This document shows, piece by piece, positions 33,370 through 41,337 of a stretch of DNA of 64,000 bases. The notes under the pieces are model-generated. The model saw only the letters and a program-made list of their open reading frames with translations, had not been told where the DNA came from and ran no database searches. Source of the DNA: a virus; IMG/VR virus record IMGVR_UViG_3300029258_002326, positions 93,266 to 157,265 of that record; one strand, written 5' to 3'. Positions within the stretch are counted from its first letter, which is position 1. Every line of letters starts with the position of its first letter. Made by a program: the position numbers and the translations under genes.

Positions 33370-33780
33370 TTAGCCGCCATTTTGATTTTGGATATATCGT
33401 TTTATTACTTCAAGAGGGGCTCCGCCAGCCGAGAGCACGCAGTATGCCCGATTCCACAGTACGGGTTTCCAGTAGTATTTTTTGAGTTCACCTTCGAACT
33501 CACGTCGGATTTCGCGAGAGCTAATTGTTTTGAGTGTGTTTACGAGTTTGCTCGGCTGGATGTTTGGATGAGCATCAATGAGCAAGTGTACATGGTCACG
33601 TTCGCCATTGTATTCGGTGAGTTTGCAGCCTGCATTTTCGCAAACTCTTCGAAAGTGGTCGCCCAGACGTTCCAGGATTGGATCAGAAAGAGCTTTGTGT
33701 CGGTACTTAGTGACAAAGACTATGTGGTAGAATATGCGAAATACGCAGTGTGCATGGCATCTTAGGTCTTGTTGCAGCAT
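33370..33780 (-). CDS. tnpA: IS200/IS605 TnpA Y1 transposase
   Basis: 136 residues from the ATG at 33780; an upstream ATG (33816) would add 12 residues but would overlap tnpB. The HUH motif is DHVHLLID and the catalytic tyrosine is in EVIKRYIQNQ; FYHIVFVTKYRHKAL is the standard N-terminal strand. The enzyme excises and inserts single-stranded DNA through a 5'-phosphotyrosine, recognising the end hairpins. Length fits the family (130-150). The ILERLGDHFRRVCENAGCKL helix and KPVLWNRAYCVLSAGGAP region are intact. Confidence 0.92.
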   Translation of the reverse strand: MLQQDLRCHAHCVFRIFYHIVFVTKYRHKALSDPILERLGDHFRRVCENAGCKLTEYNGERDHVHLLIDAHPNIQPSKLVNTLKTISSREIRREFEGELKKYYWKPVLWNRAYCVLSAGGAPLEVIKRYIQNQNGG

Positions 33781-33803
33781 TGAAACTATGATAGGGAAGC
33801 AAA

Positions 33804-35057
33804 GTGGAAACCACAACTAGAAATTACGAATTTCGACTTTATCCAACCAGTAAACAGGAATCAGTTTTAATTGGTTGGCTCGGTCTTCACTGTGAGATGT
33901 ACAACGCTGCGCTTCAAGAGCGACGTGATGCGTGGCGAAAGAATGGTATTCGCGTCACGTACAACGATCAGCAGAATCAGCTTCCCGCCATCAAGCTCGA
34001 CAGGCCAGAGTTTAATCCGCTTGGGAGTCATGCTCTCCAAGAGACTGTTCGGCGGGTTGACCGAGCATTTTCTGCTTTCTTCCGTCGAGTCAAAATGAAA
34101 GCTGGGAAGGCTGGTTTCCCGCGTTTCAGGAACCGCAAGCGCTATGATTCGTTTTGCTATCCTGATCCAGCAGGGTGGAATGTCGAGAAGTGGACGGAGA
34201 AAGGTGGCAAACTTCGGATTTCTAATCTCGGTTTTTTCTCGATGCGAGGAAGGGCTCGTGTGCCTCTTGAGGACGGAGAGCGTAGAACGCTCACTGTACA
34301 AAGGCGACAAGGTAGATGGTTTGCGACGTTTGGTTATCGACACGCGATTACCACAGTATTTCGCCCTGAGATAAATCCACGCACTTCAGTAGGTATTGAT
34401 GGCGGAGTTAAAGTTCTTGCGTATTTGTCTAACGGGATAGAGATAAAGAATCCGAAGTATCTTGCCCAATCCTCGAAGCTAATCAAGTCGGCTCAGCGAG
34501 ATTCGTCTCGTAAAAAGCGCGGTTCGAAGAATAAGAGCAAGGCTCAGGATAGGGTTTCTCGTCTTCATAGGCGAGTCGCCAATCAACGGAAGAATTTTCT
34601 TCATCAGATTTCTGCGATGCTAGTCGGAGCATATTGCTTTATAGCTGTGGAGGATCTCAAGATCAAAAACATGATCCGGTCGGCGAAGGGGACGCTAGAG
34701 AAACCGGGTCGTAAAATCAGACAGAAATCCGGCCTCAATCGGTCGATGTTGGATGCAAGCCTGGGAATGTTCTATCAAAAGCTTGAGTACAAAGCGGTGG
34801 AAGCTGGCACTCAGTTTGAGCGAGTAGACCCGAGTGGAACGACGCAGCAATGCGCCCGTTGTGGGGAGCATGTCGAGAAGTCGCTGGGGGACAGGTGGCA
34901 TTCTTGTCCTGTTTGTGGTTTCGAGGCTAATCGCGATCACAATGCCGCAATCAATATTCTATCGAGAGGTTTCAAGCAATCCGGGCGGGAACCGTCCGAA
35001 GTGTGGAGGTGCCAGATTACTGGTCCGTTGAGGCACGGAACCACCTCCATGCGTTAG
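33804..35057 (+). CDS. tnpB: TnpB RNA-guided nuclease of the IS605-type element
   Basis: 417 residues, GTG start, divergent from tnpA. RuvC residues: D in VGIDGGVKVLA (~199), E in AVEDLKIKNM (~282) and D in NRDHNAAINIL (~377); zinc ribbon CARCG...CPVCG. It differs widely from the orphan tnpB at 30420, so the two came separately. The stop codon lies in the right-end hairpin, as expected where the omega RNA overlaps the 3' end of the gene. Expected role: guide-directed cutting of the empty donor site, helping the element persist. Confidence 0.92.
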   Translation: METTTRNYEFRLYPTSKQESVLIGWLGLHCEMYNAALQERRDAWRKNGIRVTYNDQQNQLPAIKLDRPEFNPLGSHALQETVRRVDRAFSAFFRRVKMKAGKAGFPRFRNRKRYDSFCYPDPAGWNVEKWTEKGGKLRISNLGFFSMRGRARVPLEDGERRTLTVQRRQGRWFATFGYRHAITTVFRPEINPRTSVGIDGGVKVLAYLSNGIEIKNPKYLAQSSKLIKSAQRDSSRKKRGSKNKSKAQDRVSRLHRRVANQRKNFLHQISAMLVGAYCFIAVEDLKIKNMIRSAKGTLEKPGRKIRQKSGLNRSMLDASLGMFYQKLEYKAVEAGTQFERVDPSGTTQQCARCGEHVEKSLGDRWHSCPVCGFEANRDHNAAINILSRGFKQSGREPSEVWRCQITGPLRHGTTSMR

Positions 35058-35070
35058 CATGGTGCGTGGT
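35040..35070 (+). repeat. Right-end hairpin of IS200/IS605 element
   Basis: CCATGC-GTTA-GCATGG inner stem with an outer ACCAC/GTGGT pairing across small internal loops. It overlaps the tnpB stop codon and ends about 20 bp before the BRO gene start. Confidence 0.7.
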
Positions 35071-35091
35071 AGTTCATCTAGGGAGATTAGC

Positions 35092-36084
35092 ATGACTGAC
35101 ATTGTGAAGGTTTTCAACAGAGAGTTCGAGGGGTCCCCCTTCGCTACGATAACGTACAAAGGCAGACCTTGCTGGATTGCAAAGGACGTCGGGAGGGCTC
35201 TTGGGTACTCCGACAATGGTGGTCGTCTGGGTACAAATATCACGCACGAATGGAAGGATGATTTTATTGAAGGCAAGGACTATGCTGTCTTGAAGGGTCG
35301 CGAACTTGCCGAGTTCAAAAGGCTTTTTGAGGCAACTACGGAAAACGTAGTTGGCTACGCTTCCCATCTTACTCTTCTTTTTGAGACGGGGATGCACATG
35401 GCATTGGTTAAGGTGAACAAGCCAACAGGTCGAAAGTTGCGGAGGCTTATCGTTGACGACGTTCTTCCTCAGATTGCTCGCGATGGCGCGTATCTTCCTG
35501 AGAGGGAAGTTGTAAGCGGAAAGATTGTCGAGAAGGAGATTGTTGAGAAGGAAATTGATGAGCCAGAGGAAGACAATGCCCCATCTCTTTCTGAGAGAAG
35601 ACTAGCTCTATCAGAGGCGCGTGAGCGCAGGCTACAAAGGCAAGCCGAAGGCAATGCAATAAAAGAGATAGCTGACTTGTTAGAACAGCACGGACGGCCT
35701 AGTAGTGTTGTTATGTCTTGCAAGATTATTGCGGCGGAGCGAACAACAGGTATTGACTTTGGAATGCTCAAGCCAGCTATCCAAAAAGATCCGGGCTGGA
35801 TGACGGCGGGCGACATCGGACGACATCTGGGTAGGTCGGCTCAGTTCATCGCGGCGCGAATTCGAAAGCTGGGATACGGAGATGGGTCAAAGTATTGCAA
35901 GCCGGTCATGGGTCTTAGGGGCATCTCGATCCTTGGGAGCAAAGTCATTGATATAAAATACTACGATCCACAGATCGTCCCGGCTATTAGCGAAGCGTGT
36001 ATAGAGTACGACCGGTTTCGCGGCATAGACGAAGATCAAAAAGTTATCAATTTCTTCCCCAAGGGTAACAGGCTAGAAGAGTAG
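35092..36084 (+). CDS. BRO-N / antirepressor-like protein
   Basis: 330 residues from the ATG at 35092 (TAGGGAGATTAGC). The N-terminal ~110 residues are a BRO-N domain: VKVFNREFEGSPFATITYKGRPCWIAKDVGRALGYSD...ILSH-type segment HLTLLFETGMHMALVKVNKPTGRKLRRLIVDDVLPQI. A charged coiled stretch (GKIVEKEIVEKEIDEPEE) follows, then a C-terminal helix-turn-helix-like region (WMTAGDIGRHLGRSAQFIAARIRKLG) ending with ISILGSKVIDIKYY. Phage proteins with BRO-N plus a second DNA-binding domain often act as antirepressors. Its own upstream sequence now includes the IS right end. Confidence 0.8.
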   Translation: MTDIVKVFNREFEGSPFATITYKGRPCWIAKDVGRALGYSDNGGRLGTNITHEWKDDFIEGKDYAVLKGRELAEFKRLFEATTENVVGYASHLTLLFETGMHMALVKVNKPTGRKLRRLIVDDVLPQIARDGAYLPEREVVSGKIVEKEIVEKEIDEPEEDNAPSLSERRLALSEARERRLQRQAEGNAIKEIADLLEQHGRPSSVVMSCKIIAAERTTGIDFGMLKPAIQKDPGWMTAGDIGRHLGRSAQFIAARIRKLGYGDGSKYCKPVMGLRGISILGSKVIDIKYYDPQIVPAISEACIEYDRFRGIDEDQKVINFFPKGNRLEE

Positions 36085-36103
36085 TATTCCAACCATCAAT
36101 TAG

Positions 36104-36132
36104 TTGACAAAGCACGTCCATCGGGCTATTGC
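36104..36132 (+). promoter_or_regulatory. Sigma70-type promoter
   Basis: GTTGACAAA context with TTGACA at 36104, 17-bp spacer, TATTGC at 36127, shortly before the methyltransferase gene. Confidence 0.55.
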
Positions 36133-36160
36133 TCCTTTGCGGATAGGCAAGGAGTGATTG

Positions 36161-36784
36161 ATGAATATCGTTGAATCTATGAGGTGCGAGATCCCTCAAG
36201 GCAAGTCGGGCGACTGGGAGGTTAAGAAGTTCTCAGTCGGCGAAGAGCAGTCCGAGTGGACCAGGATCAAAGAGGGATCCAGGTACGTGACTGCTGGGCG
36301 TTACACTGGCCTCTATCGCAGGGGTCAAGTGATCATGAGCGACACCCCCGCCGAGATAAGGGATCACCTATCGCCAGTTCGGGAGGCCAAGAGGCTGTGC
36401 CTGGTCAACGGGTTAGGGCTTGGTTGTGTTGTGAAGGGGATGCTGGAGAGACTTTCGGCTGTAGACAAATTGGCGGTAGACAAGGTTACCGTCATTGAGA
36501 AGTCGGTCGATGTCATTGACTTGGTAGCTCCTTATTTCCGCGATCGGTACGGGCACAGGTTTGAGTGCATTAACGCCGATGCGTATGAATATAGGCCGCC
36601 CAAGGGGGAACGGTACGCTGTCGTGTGGCACGACATCTGGGATTACTTGTGCGGAGACAACCTCCCTGAGATGGCTAGACTGCATCGCAAGTATGGGCGT
36701 CGGGCTGACTGGCAGGGGTCCTGGGGCAAAGAGGCGATCCAGAGGCATGAGCGCAGGCGCATGTCTTATGGTCGTGCGGTCTAG
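36161..36784 (+). CDS. Class I SAM-dependent methyltransferase-like protein
   Basis: 207 residues from the ATG at 36161 (GGAGTGATTG). The Rossmann motif I appears as CLVNGLGLGCVVKGML, followed by VDKVTVIEKSVDVIDLVAPYFRDRY, HRFECINADAYEYRPP and YAVVWHDIWDYL. This is the layout of spermidine-synthase-like methyltransferases, where the acidic residue after strand 2 (VIEKS) binds the ribose. The substrate is unknown. It starts an operon with its own promoter. Confidence 0.7.
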   Translation: MNIVESMRCEIPQGKSGDWEVKKFSVGEEQSEWTRIKEGSRYVTAGRYTGLYRRGQVIMSDTPAEIRDHLSPVREAKRLCLVNGLGLGCVVKGMLERLSAVDKLAVDKVTVIEKSVDVIDLVAPYFRDRYGHRFECINADAYEYRPPKGERYAVVWHDIWDYLCGDNLPEMARLHRKYGRRADWQGSWGKEAIQRHERRRMSYGRAV

Positions 36785-36792
36785 AGGGCCAC

Positions 36793-37092
36793 ATGAGAAT
36801 TTTCCAGGCATGTCAATCAGAGGTTGCGAGTTTCGCTGTCGAGGTTCCGTCCTCGAAGGGGGATAAGACCTACGAGGTGCAGGGCACTATAATGAATGGG
36901 TTCGTTAGGTGCTCCTGCCCTGGGTTTACTTTCAAGGGGACGTGTAGGCATGTTAAGACGGTTGTGGAGACATGCGGGTGGCGTTCTAATTTATCGAGTA
37001 CGCCCCAGACTTTGAGTCAGAAAGAGAACAGGATTTGTCCAGTGTGTGGCCGAAGAACGGTCGACACTGCATATATGGAGGAAGCGAAATGA
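36793..37092 (+). CDS. SWIM zinc-finger protein
   Basis: 99 residues. FVRCSCPGFTFKGTCRHVKTV fits the SWIM pattern CxC-x(n)-CxH, a zinc finger that binds DNA or proteins. A second pair, CPVCGRR, lies near the C-terminus without an obvious partner pair. ATG is 9 bp after the previous stop. The stop overlaps the next start (ATGA), so expression is coupled with the putative lysin. Confidence 0.7.
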   Translation: MRIFQACQSEVASFAVEVPSSKGDKTYEVQGTIMNGFVRCSCPGFTFKGTCRHVKTVVETCGWRSNLSSTPQTLSQKENRICPVCGRRTVDTAYMEEAK

Positions 37093-37928
37093 AGATTCCG
37101 ATGATTCTGTTGGTATCGAGTATTCTGGTTGGGGCGGTCGCGTTTGCGGTCAACAGTCCCACAAATAGCGGTCGCATTGAGGTGGCTGACTATTACGAGT
37201 GTGAGACAGCTGACGATCAATGGGAGTACGCAGAGGTTGCTGAGCCGGTGGTTGAGACGGAGGTCGAGTCGAACAAGTTCCCCAACAAGGAGCAGACGAT
37301 CACCATTGGTCGTATCGCTGATGGCATCTTCAAGATAAAGAAGCATGAGGGCGGCTGGTGGGAGTGCGGAAAACTTATTGACAAGGATGAGGATATACGA
37401 GATCTGGCGATCAAATATGCGCACGCTATTGTGAAGTATTCTCACGAGGCTTCGCAGTTGATGATCCGATCCAGGAGTGGCAAGTACGCGGTGCTGAATC
37501 CATGGGGGTTAGCAGGTACAGTGTTCAATGAGAGCAACTTTGACCGATGTGCGCTAGGGCTGCATCCGAGGCGCAAGGCGTATGACCTCGGTCTGATTCA
37601 ACCACGGCGCAAGACCATATCGCATACGGAGAAAGAGGTCCTAAGGGCCGTTCGCAGTGCCAAGTTGCAAAGGTTCTTTCCGAAGTCTGGATACGATCTC
37701 GGGACAGCACAGTTGCTATCCCGGTTCTATCCTCGACGGAATGATTTTGCTTTAATGATTTCGCTGAACGGCAGTACAGAGGCGGCGGCGAAGAATATGA
37801 TTTCGAGAGCTGTCTATAATAATACAGAACGCCCGTGGGCATATTGGCCTGGGCACAGGAGTAGGAGATACGATAGGCGGGTTACGTCACGTGCTCGGGC
37901 GCTGGGTGCCACGAGCAAGGATATTTAG
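37089..37928 (+). CDS. Exported SLT/lysozyme-like muralytic protein
   Basis: 279 residues from the ATG at 37089. N-terminal signal or anchor segment KIPMILLVSSILVGAVAFAV, then an acidic linker. The C-terminal half has FNESNFDRCALGLHPRRKAYDLGLIQPRR, resembling the E-S-x-F...GLxQ core of soluble lytic transglycosylases, and YDLGTAQLLSRFYP, RPWAYWPGH. The glutamate in NESNF is the probable catalytic acid. It may act as a signal-arrest endolysin cutting peptidoglycan; a virion entry enzyme is the alternative. Coupled to the SWIM gene by ATGA. Confidence 0.6.
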   Translation: MKIPMILLVSSILVGAVAFAVNSPTNSGRIEVADYYECETADDQWEYAEVAEPVVETEVESNKFPNKEQTITIGRIADGIFKIKKHEGGWWECGKLIDKDEDIRDLAIKYAHAIVKYSHEASQLMIRSRSGKYAVLNPWGLAGTVFNESNFDRCALGLHPRRKAYDLGLIQPRRKTISHTEKEVLRAVRSAKLQRFFPKSGYDLGTAQLLSRFYPRRNDFALMISLNGSTEAAAKNMISRAVYNNTERPWAYWPGHRSRRYDRRVTSRARALGATSKDI

Positions 37929-37937
37929 ACTTCTTAT

Positions 37938-38012
37938 GATGACTCGACGACCGGTGGAGATTCGTATGTTCACTCCTACAGATCTATCCGCACCTACCGG
38001 TCGTCGATCATC
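37938..38012. repeat. Long inverted repeat, stem-loop between genes
   Basis: Arms at 37938-37955 and 37996-38012 match over 17 of 18 positions (one bulged base), both containing CGACGACCGGT or its complement, with a 40-base loop. It lies in the 104-bp gap after the lysin-like gene, just before the next ribosome-binding site, and is followed by TTTAATT. It could end transcription, stabilise mRNA or form a small RNA. Confidence 0.6.
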
Positions 38013-38032
38013 GCCTTTAATTGGAGATTGTA

Positions 38033-38542
38033 ATGTCGGATTTGTTAGGGCCAGGGCTGCATGCCGGTGATCGGTGGCTGGGTATAGAGAAGGCTCTCCA
38101 CGAAGAATCCCTACCGGGGATTACTGCGAAGTTGGAAATAGGAGACCATGACGTCTATCTAAAGACAGCGTGGAGGAACGGGTCGATAGTTAGGATAGAC
38201 TTGACTCTTTCTGGGTGTTCCAACGAGAACGGGGCATCGACACCCCTTGAGGTTTCCCTAGAAACGGCCAAGATGGACTTGGCTCGTTCGTCGTGTGAGA
38301 CAATTTGTAAGCAGGCGTCTGAGATGCTTCAGTCTGGAGTAGTAGGGATAGGACATGTTATCGACGACTGGGCCGGGAGACAGACGTACCCGGACGGTTA
38401 TTGTCCTCAGATTCCCGGTATTGGCCCCGATGGGAAGCCATCCGATAGGACTTACCAAAGAGGCCCCCTTGATGCGGCTGCTAAGTATATGCGGTTAAGG
38501 ATAGACGAGTGGTCTAAGTTGATGGCACCGGAGGAGAGATGA
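38033..38542 (+). CDS. TSCPD-domain-like protein
   Basis: 169 residues from the ATG at 38033 (TTGGAGATTGTA). The middle reads VRIDLTLSGCSNENG...LEVSLETAKMDLARSSCETICKQASEMLQSGVVGIGHVIDDWAG, resembling TSCPD domains found at the C-terminus of B12-dependent ribonucleotide reductases and as small phage proteins. RQTYPDGYCPQIPGIG then GPLDAAAKYMR follows, as in stand-alone versions. It could tie to nucleotide metabolism, but no reductase is in the window. Family call is moderate. Confidence 0.45.
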   Translation: MSDLLGPGLHAGDRWLGIEKALHEESLPGITAKLEIGDHDVYLKTAWRNGSIVRIDLTLSGCSNENGASTPLEVSLETAKMDLARSSCETICKQASEMLQSGVVGIGHVIDDWAGRQTYPDGYCPQIPGIGPDGKPSDRTYQRGPLDAAAKYMRLRIDEWSKLMAPEER

Positions 38543-38724
38543 CGGCTGAATGGATGATAGTTACAGGTCTTTTGTTGTCCGGGTTTGCACCAGGCGCATT
38601 GATCGCGGCTTTAGCAATTGCGAAGGTGCGGATGTATTCTCAACTCTGGGAAAATGAGAGAGCTGGGAATTACGTGATGACGAAGCGTTTAACGGAGCTG
38701 GAAAACGGCACCAAAGGAGATTGA
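38539..38724 (+). CDS. Small membrane protein
   Basis: 61 residues; ATG overlaps the previous stop (ATGA). One strong membrane segment near the N-terminus (MIVTGLLLSGFAPGALIAALAIA) and a charged helical tail (SQLWENERAGNYVMTKRLTELENG). Topology like small phage i-spanins or holins, but unproven. Confidence 0.5.
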   Translation: MTAEWMIVTGLLLSGFAPGALIAALAIAKVRMYSQLWENERAGNYVMTKRLTELENGTKGD

Positions 38725-38726
38725 AG

Positions 38727-39671
38727 ATGAGTGGACGTATTGTTGGTTTAGACGGTCGGCCTATCGATAGAAATCGGAATTCTGGGCCAATGACCCCTTT
38801 TGCGAGGACTCCGGTTAGCGAAGAGATGAAGGGTTCGGGGGTTCTGGGTGCTTTTCAGAACAACAAATACATGGTGTTCATTCGGACCACGGTGTCCAAC
38901 GGATTCCAGGTAGCTGGAGAGGATGGGAAGCCGCGTCCCATGGACATCGCTCATCTAACGATAATGAGGGTTGATAAGTCCACCAAAGAGATCTCGTGGA
39001 TAGACAAGCAGAAGATCAAGAATGAGATTCTTGGTCCTGAGTTCGAGGCTGTCGAGATCTTCCCAGCAGAGCGTCGAAGGCTGAAAGAGATCAAGAGCTA
39101 TCACTGTTACATGTGGGCGTTCGAGGGTGGCAGTACTATCCCGGTAGGGTTGGAACCTCGTCGCCCAGGGCTTGACGATCCAGCGCTTCAGATCTCCCCA
39201 GACGAAACCGTGGCTTACGTGGTGGAGACTATTCGTGACGAGCCGGGCACTCCTCCGATTACTGAGGTTTTTCTCTCGGAAGAGGAAGCATGTGAGATGT
39301 ATGAGAAGGCCGGGAACGAGCCTCCGAAGGGAGCAGTTAGATCGTTCGAGCACATTCCTATAGGTGGAGATGGAGTGGCGTGGACAGACGCCGCCAGGGC
39401 GAAGTTTGACGCCCTAATGGCGAAGGCCCAGCGTATTCAGGCTGCGATGAATGGAGAGGCTCAGGGGCCGAGCGAGGAGGCTCAGGAGGGCGGCATAGAA
39501 CCCAGTGAGGTGAGGCGTATCAACGTCAATGGTCCGGTCAACGATCAAGATGATCTTGAGGACTCCATAGGCGTGAGCGATGAGTCTCCCAAGGGGGATG
39601 AAGAGAATGTCATGATGCCCGAATTCATGAAGCTCGGCATTGAGCAAATCCAGAAGTCTCGCGAGGAATAA
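38727..39671 (+). CDS. DUF7694-like phage protein with acidic C-terminal extension
   Basis: 314 residues from the ATG at 38727 (AAAGGAGATTGAAG). Residues ~70-135 read DIAHLTIMRVDKSTKEISW, QKIKNEILGPEFEAVEIFPAERR and YHCYMWAFEGG, the signature of a small phage domain I remember as DUF7694 (core KNELxGPexEAVELyPAEsRlvd...yHlw). Usual members are ~100 residues; this one has an N-terminal extension and ~170 extra residues ending in an acidic, disordered tail. Function unknown. Confidence 0.65.
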   Translation: MSGRIVGLDGRPIDRNRNSGPMTPFARTPVSEEMKGSGVLGAFQNNKYMVFIRTTVSNGFQVAGEDGKPRPMDIAHLTIMRVDKSTKEISWIDKQKIKNEILGPEFEAVEIFPAERRRLKEIKSYHCYMWAFEGGSTIPVGLEPRRPGLDDPALQISPDETVAYVVETIRDEPGTPPITEVFLSEEEACEMYEKAGNEPPKGAVRSFEHIPIGGDGVAWTDAARAKFDALMAKAQRIQAAMNGEAQGPSEEAQEGGIEPSEVRRINVNGPVNDQDDLEDSIGVSDESPKGDEENVMMPEFMKLGIEQIQKSREE

Positions 39672-40015
39672 TGGCTCTTACTAAGGTTGAACTTTCGGTG
39701 ATCGACCTTTGGACATCTAGGGATTTGCTCTTTGTCGTGAAGGGGAAGGGCATCACGACGATCCACAAGTATACTAAATGTAGAAAACCTCGGTACGACA
39801 CCAAGATAAGGCGTTACCTGGACCGGATGGAGGACAGCAGGGATGATCTCCCATCTGCGAAGGCTGTGTGCGTAGATCTCGCCGGTCAGCTTAGGTACGT
39901 ATGGAGGACGGACGTTCTTACGGAGTCGGAATATGATGTCGAGAGGAAAAAAGGAGTCTCGGGACTCTCAAGAGCTTTTGCGGCGAAGCGCAAAGGGGCT
40001 GTGGACGAAGGGTGA
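39671..40015 (+). CDS. Hypothetical protein
   Basis: 114 residues; ATG overlaps the previous stop by one base (TAATG). Alpha/beta N-terminus (ELSVIDLWTSRDLLFVVKGK), then a basic helical part (TKCRKPRYDTKIRRYLDRME). Its end overlaps the next gene by ~80 bp. No family recognised. Confidence 0.5.
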   Translation: MALTKVELSVIDLWTSRDLLFVVKGKGITTIHKYTKCRKPRYDTKIRRYLDRMEDSRDDLPSAKAVCVDLAGQLRYVWRTDVLTESEYDVERKKGVSGLSRAFAAKRKGAVDEG

Positions 40016-40532
40016 GATAAAGGGCAATGCGCTCGTTATTTCATATCATCGGCGGCACGAAGTGAGGGGCAGCACCGTTTTCGAGGTGGACCCGGACGGG
40101 GACATTGAAAGATCGGGCCATGTTCATGGCTTCGAGTGGGGCGATCCGTGGAAGATAATCGGAGAGATTTGGTTGACCGACGAGATTGCCAAGATGTGTA
40201 GTCCGGTGAAGTTCGGAGTTTTCTCTGTTGCCATGATGCGCCACGCCGTGAATATGATTTCAGAGGGGTACGGTGATTGCCCCGAAGACGTAATCCGCTG
40301 GTTCAGAGAGCCCGGTATGGGTTACATGGAGGGCGCTGATTTCTTGTTTGAGCGCGACAGCGGTCAGTTTGAGGGGCTCATTGGGCAGAGAGCGCATGTG
40401 GAGAGGCGCAGCGAGAAAGATGGAACAGAGAGCATGGTGGCTGCCATAGAGGTAGGGCGTTCCAGGTTTGAGATCGACCTGTCTTTGGACGAGGACATCG
40501 TTGATTTCATAATTGCTACGTCCCCGGTGTGA
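39933..40532 (+). CDS. Hypothetical protein
   Basis: 199 residues; ACGGAGTCGGAAT precedes ATGATG. The overlap with the upstream gene is unusually long, so the true start could lie further in, but no better in-frame start is visible. The body is well formed: VISYHRRHEVRGSTVFEVDPDGD, IWLTDEIAKMCSPVKFGVFSVAMM, YGDCPEDVIRWFRE and a C-terminal FEIDLSLDEDIVDFI. Function unknown. Followed by operator site 7 and a promoter. Confidence 0.55.
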   Translation: MMSRGKKESRDSQELLRRSAKGLWTKGEIKGNALVISYHRRHEVRGSTVFEVDPDGDIERSGHVHGFEWGDPWKIIGEIWLTDEIAKMCSPVKFGVFSVAMMRHAVNMISEGYGDCPEDVIRWFREPGMGYMEGADFLFERDSGQFEGLIGQRAHVERRSEKDGTESMVAAIEVGRSRFEIDLSLDEDIVDFIIATSPV

Positions 40533-40577
40533 TCTGACGAACAGGCAACAGAAAACGCTGTATCCAGGCGCACCTCT

Positions 40578-40593
40578 GCGAACTCAAGTTCGC
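40578..40593. promoter_or_regulatory. Dispersed operator palindrome (site 7)
   Basis: GCGAACTCAAGTTCGC in a 111-bp intergenic gap, ending 10 bp before a TTGACA element. Here the site is clearly promoter-associated. Confidence 0.8.
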
Positions 40594-40603
40594 GGTGAGT
40601 TGA

Positions 40604-40632
40604 TTGACAAAACGTTATTGGAATTATAAAAC
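40604..40632 (+). promoter_or_regulatory. Sigma70-type promoter next to operator site 7
   Basis: TTGACA at 40604; TATAAA follows after 15 bp and TAAAAC after 17 bp, so the -10 assignment is open. Drives the 40644 gene and probably the KH gene. Confidence 0.55.
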
Positions 40633-40643
40633 GGTGGAAGCTG

Positions 40644-40961
40644 ATGTTTGAAGAATTGACGATTGGACAATTACTGAAAGATTTACGTTCCGTTAAGCTC
40701 CGGAAGGAGTTACGCGGGTACGTTGATCGAATGCGGGCAGTTTTTGAGGCCAAGGGGGATCTCCCGGCCCTTGAAAAGGTTAAGATCCGGCGAATGTGCA
40801 CTCAGTATTCCAGACAGTTATTAGAGCTTCATGAGTCGAGGCAGCGTGCCAAGAGGACCAATGGTCTCAGGGCTATGGGGCTCACTGTGCAGGAAGCGGA
40901 TCGCAGAGTTGAAAAGAGGCGTGCGGACGAGATTCGCAGCAGGATGGATGTAGGTTTTTGA
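40644..40961 (+). CDS. Hypothetical basic helical protein
   Basis: 105 residues; weak GGTGGAAGCTG upstream of ATG. Long basic helices (LLKDLRSVKLRKELRGYVDRM, MCTQYSRQLLELHESRQRAKR) suggest a coiled or nucleic-acid-binding protein. First gene after operator site 7; the KH gene follows 1 bp after its stop. Not recognised. Confidence 0.5.
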   Translation: MFEELTIGQLLKDLRSVKLRKELRGYVDRMRAVFEAKGDLPALEKVKIRRMCTQYSRQLLELHESRQRAKRTNGLRAMGLTVQEADRRVEKRRADEIRSRMDVGF

Positions 40962-40962
40962 C

Positions 40963-41286
40963 ATGAGCGATAGCAGAATCAGTTCTGAAATATTGGATGC
41001 CGCACGTGAAATCGTGGGGTCTGTCCGGCACTTTGTTGATCACCCTGATGATATAATTGTGGAGGTTCGCGAAGGGCCATACCGCTTGACTGTTGAACTG
41101 TACACTCATCCTGGCGACGTTGGCCAGGTGGTGGGGCGCAATGGTTATTTGACCACTTCGCTGAGGGCTCTCCTGGCTGCGGTTGCGGGGAAGCACAAGA
41201 TTAAAATCGATCTTGATTATGTGACAGAAGAGGATAATGCGCGGGGGAATGCTCGCGGGAATATGCGGGCTGGTGCCCGAAATTAG
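40963..41286 (+). CDS. KH-domain RNA-binding protein, KhpA-like
   Basis: 107 residues. Residues ~15-90 follow bacterial KhpA: VRHFVDHPDDIIVEVREGPYRLTVELYTHPGDVGQVVGRNGYLTTSLRALLAAVAGKHKIKIDLDYV, with the KH signature GQVVGRNG in the place of GxxGKxG. KhpA binds RNA and helps control cell division and sRNA activity in Gram-positive bacteria. A phage copy could bind phage or host transcripts. The Arg/Gly/Asn-rich tail (NARGNARGNMRAGARN) adds a basic region. Terse operon with the upstream helical protein. Confidence 0.75.
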   Translation: MSDSRISSEILDAAREIVGSVRHFVDHPDDIIVEVREGPYRLTVELYTHPGDVGQVVGRNGYLTTSLRALLAAVAGKHKIKIDLDYVTEEDNARGNARGNMRAGARN

Positions 41287-41337
41287 AGCTTGATTTAGAC
41301 ACTGTATAAGTGTATTTCTCCGGTCGCACTGAAAAAC

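Larger units (their letters stand above)
33339..35070. mobile_element. IS605-type insertion element (tnpA/tnpB divergent)
   Basis: About 1.73 kb bounded by the two hairpins, with tnpA on the minus strand and tnpB on the plus strand, the divergent IS605 layout. It lies between the zinc-finger gene and the BRO gene of the accessory operon. Exact ends cannot be fixed because these elements make no terminal inverted repeats or target duplication. Both genes look intact, so the element may be active. Confidence 0.85.
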
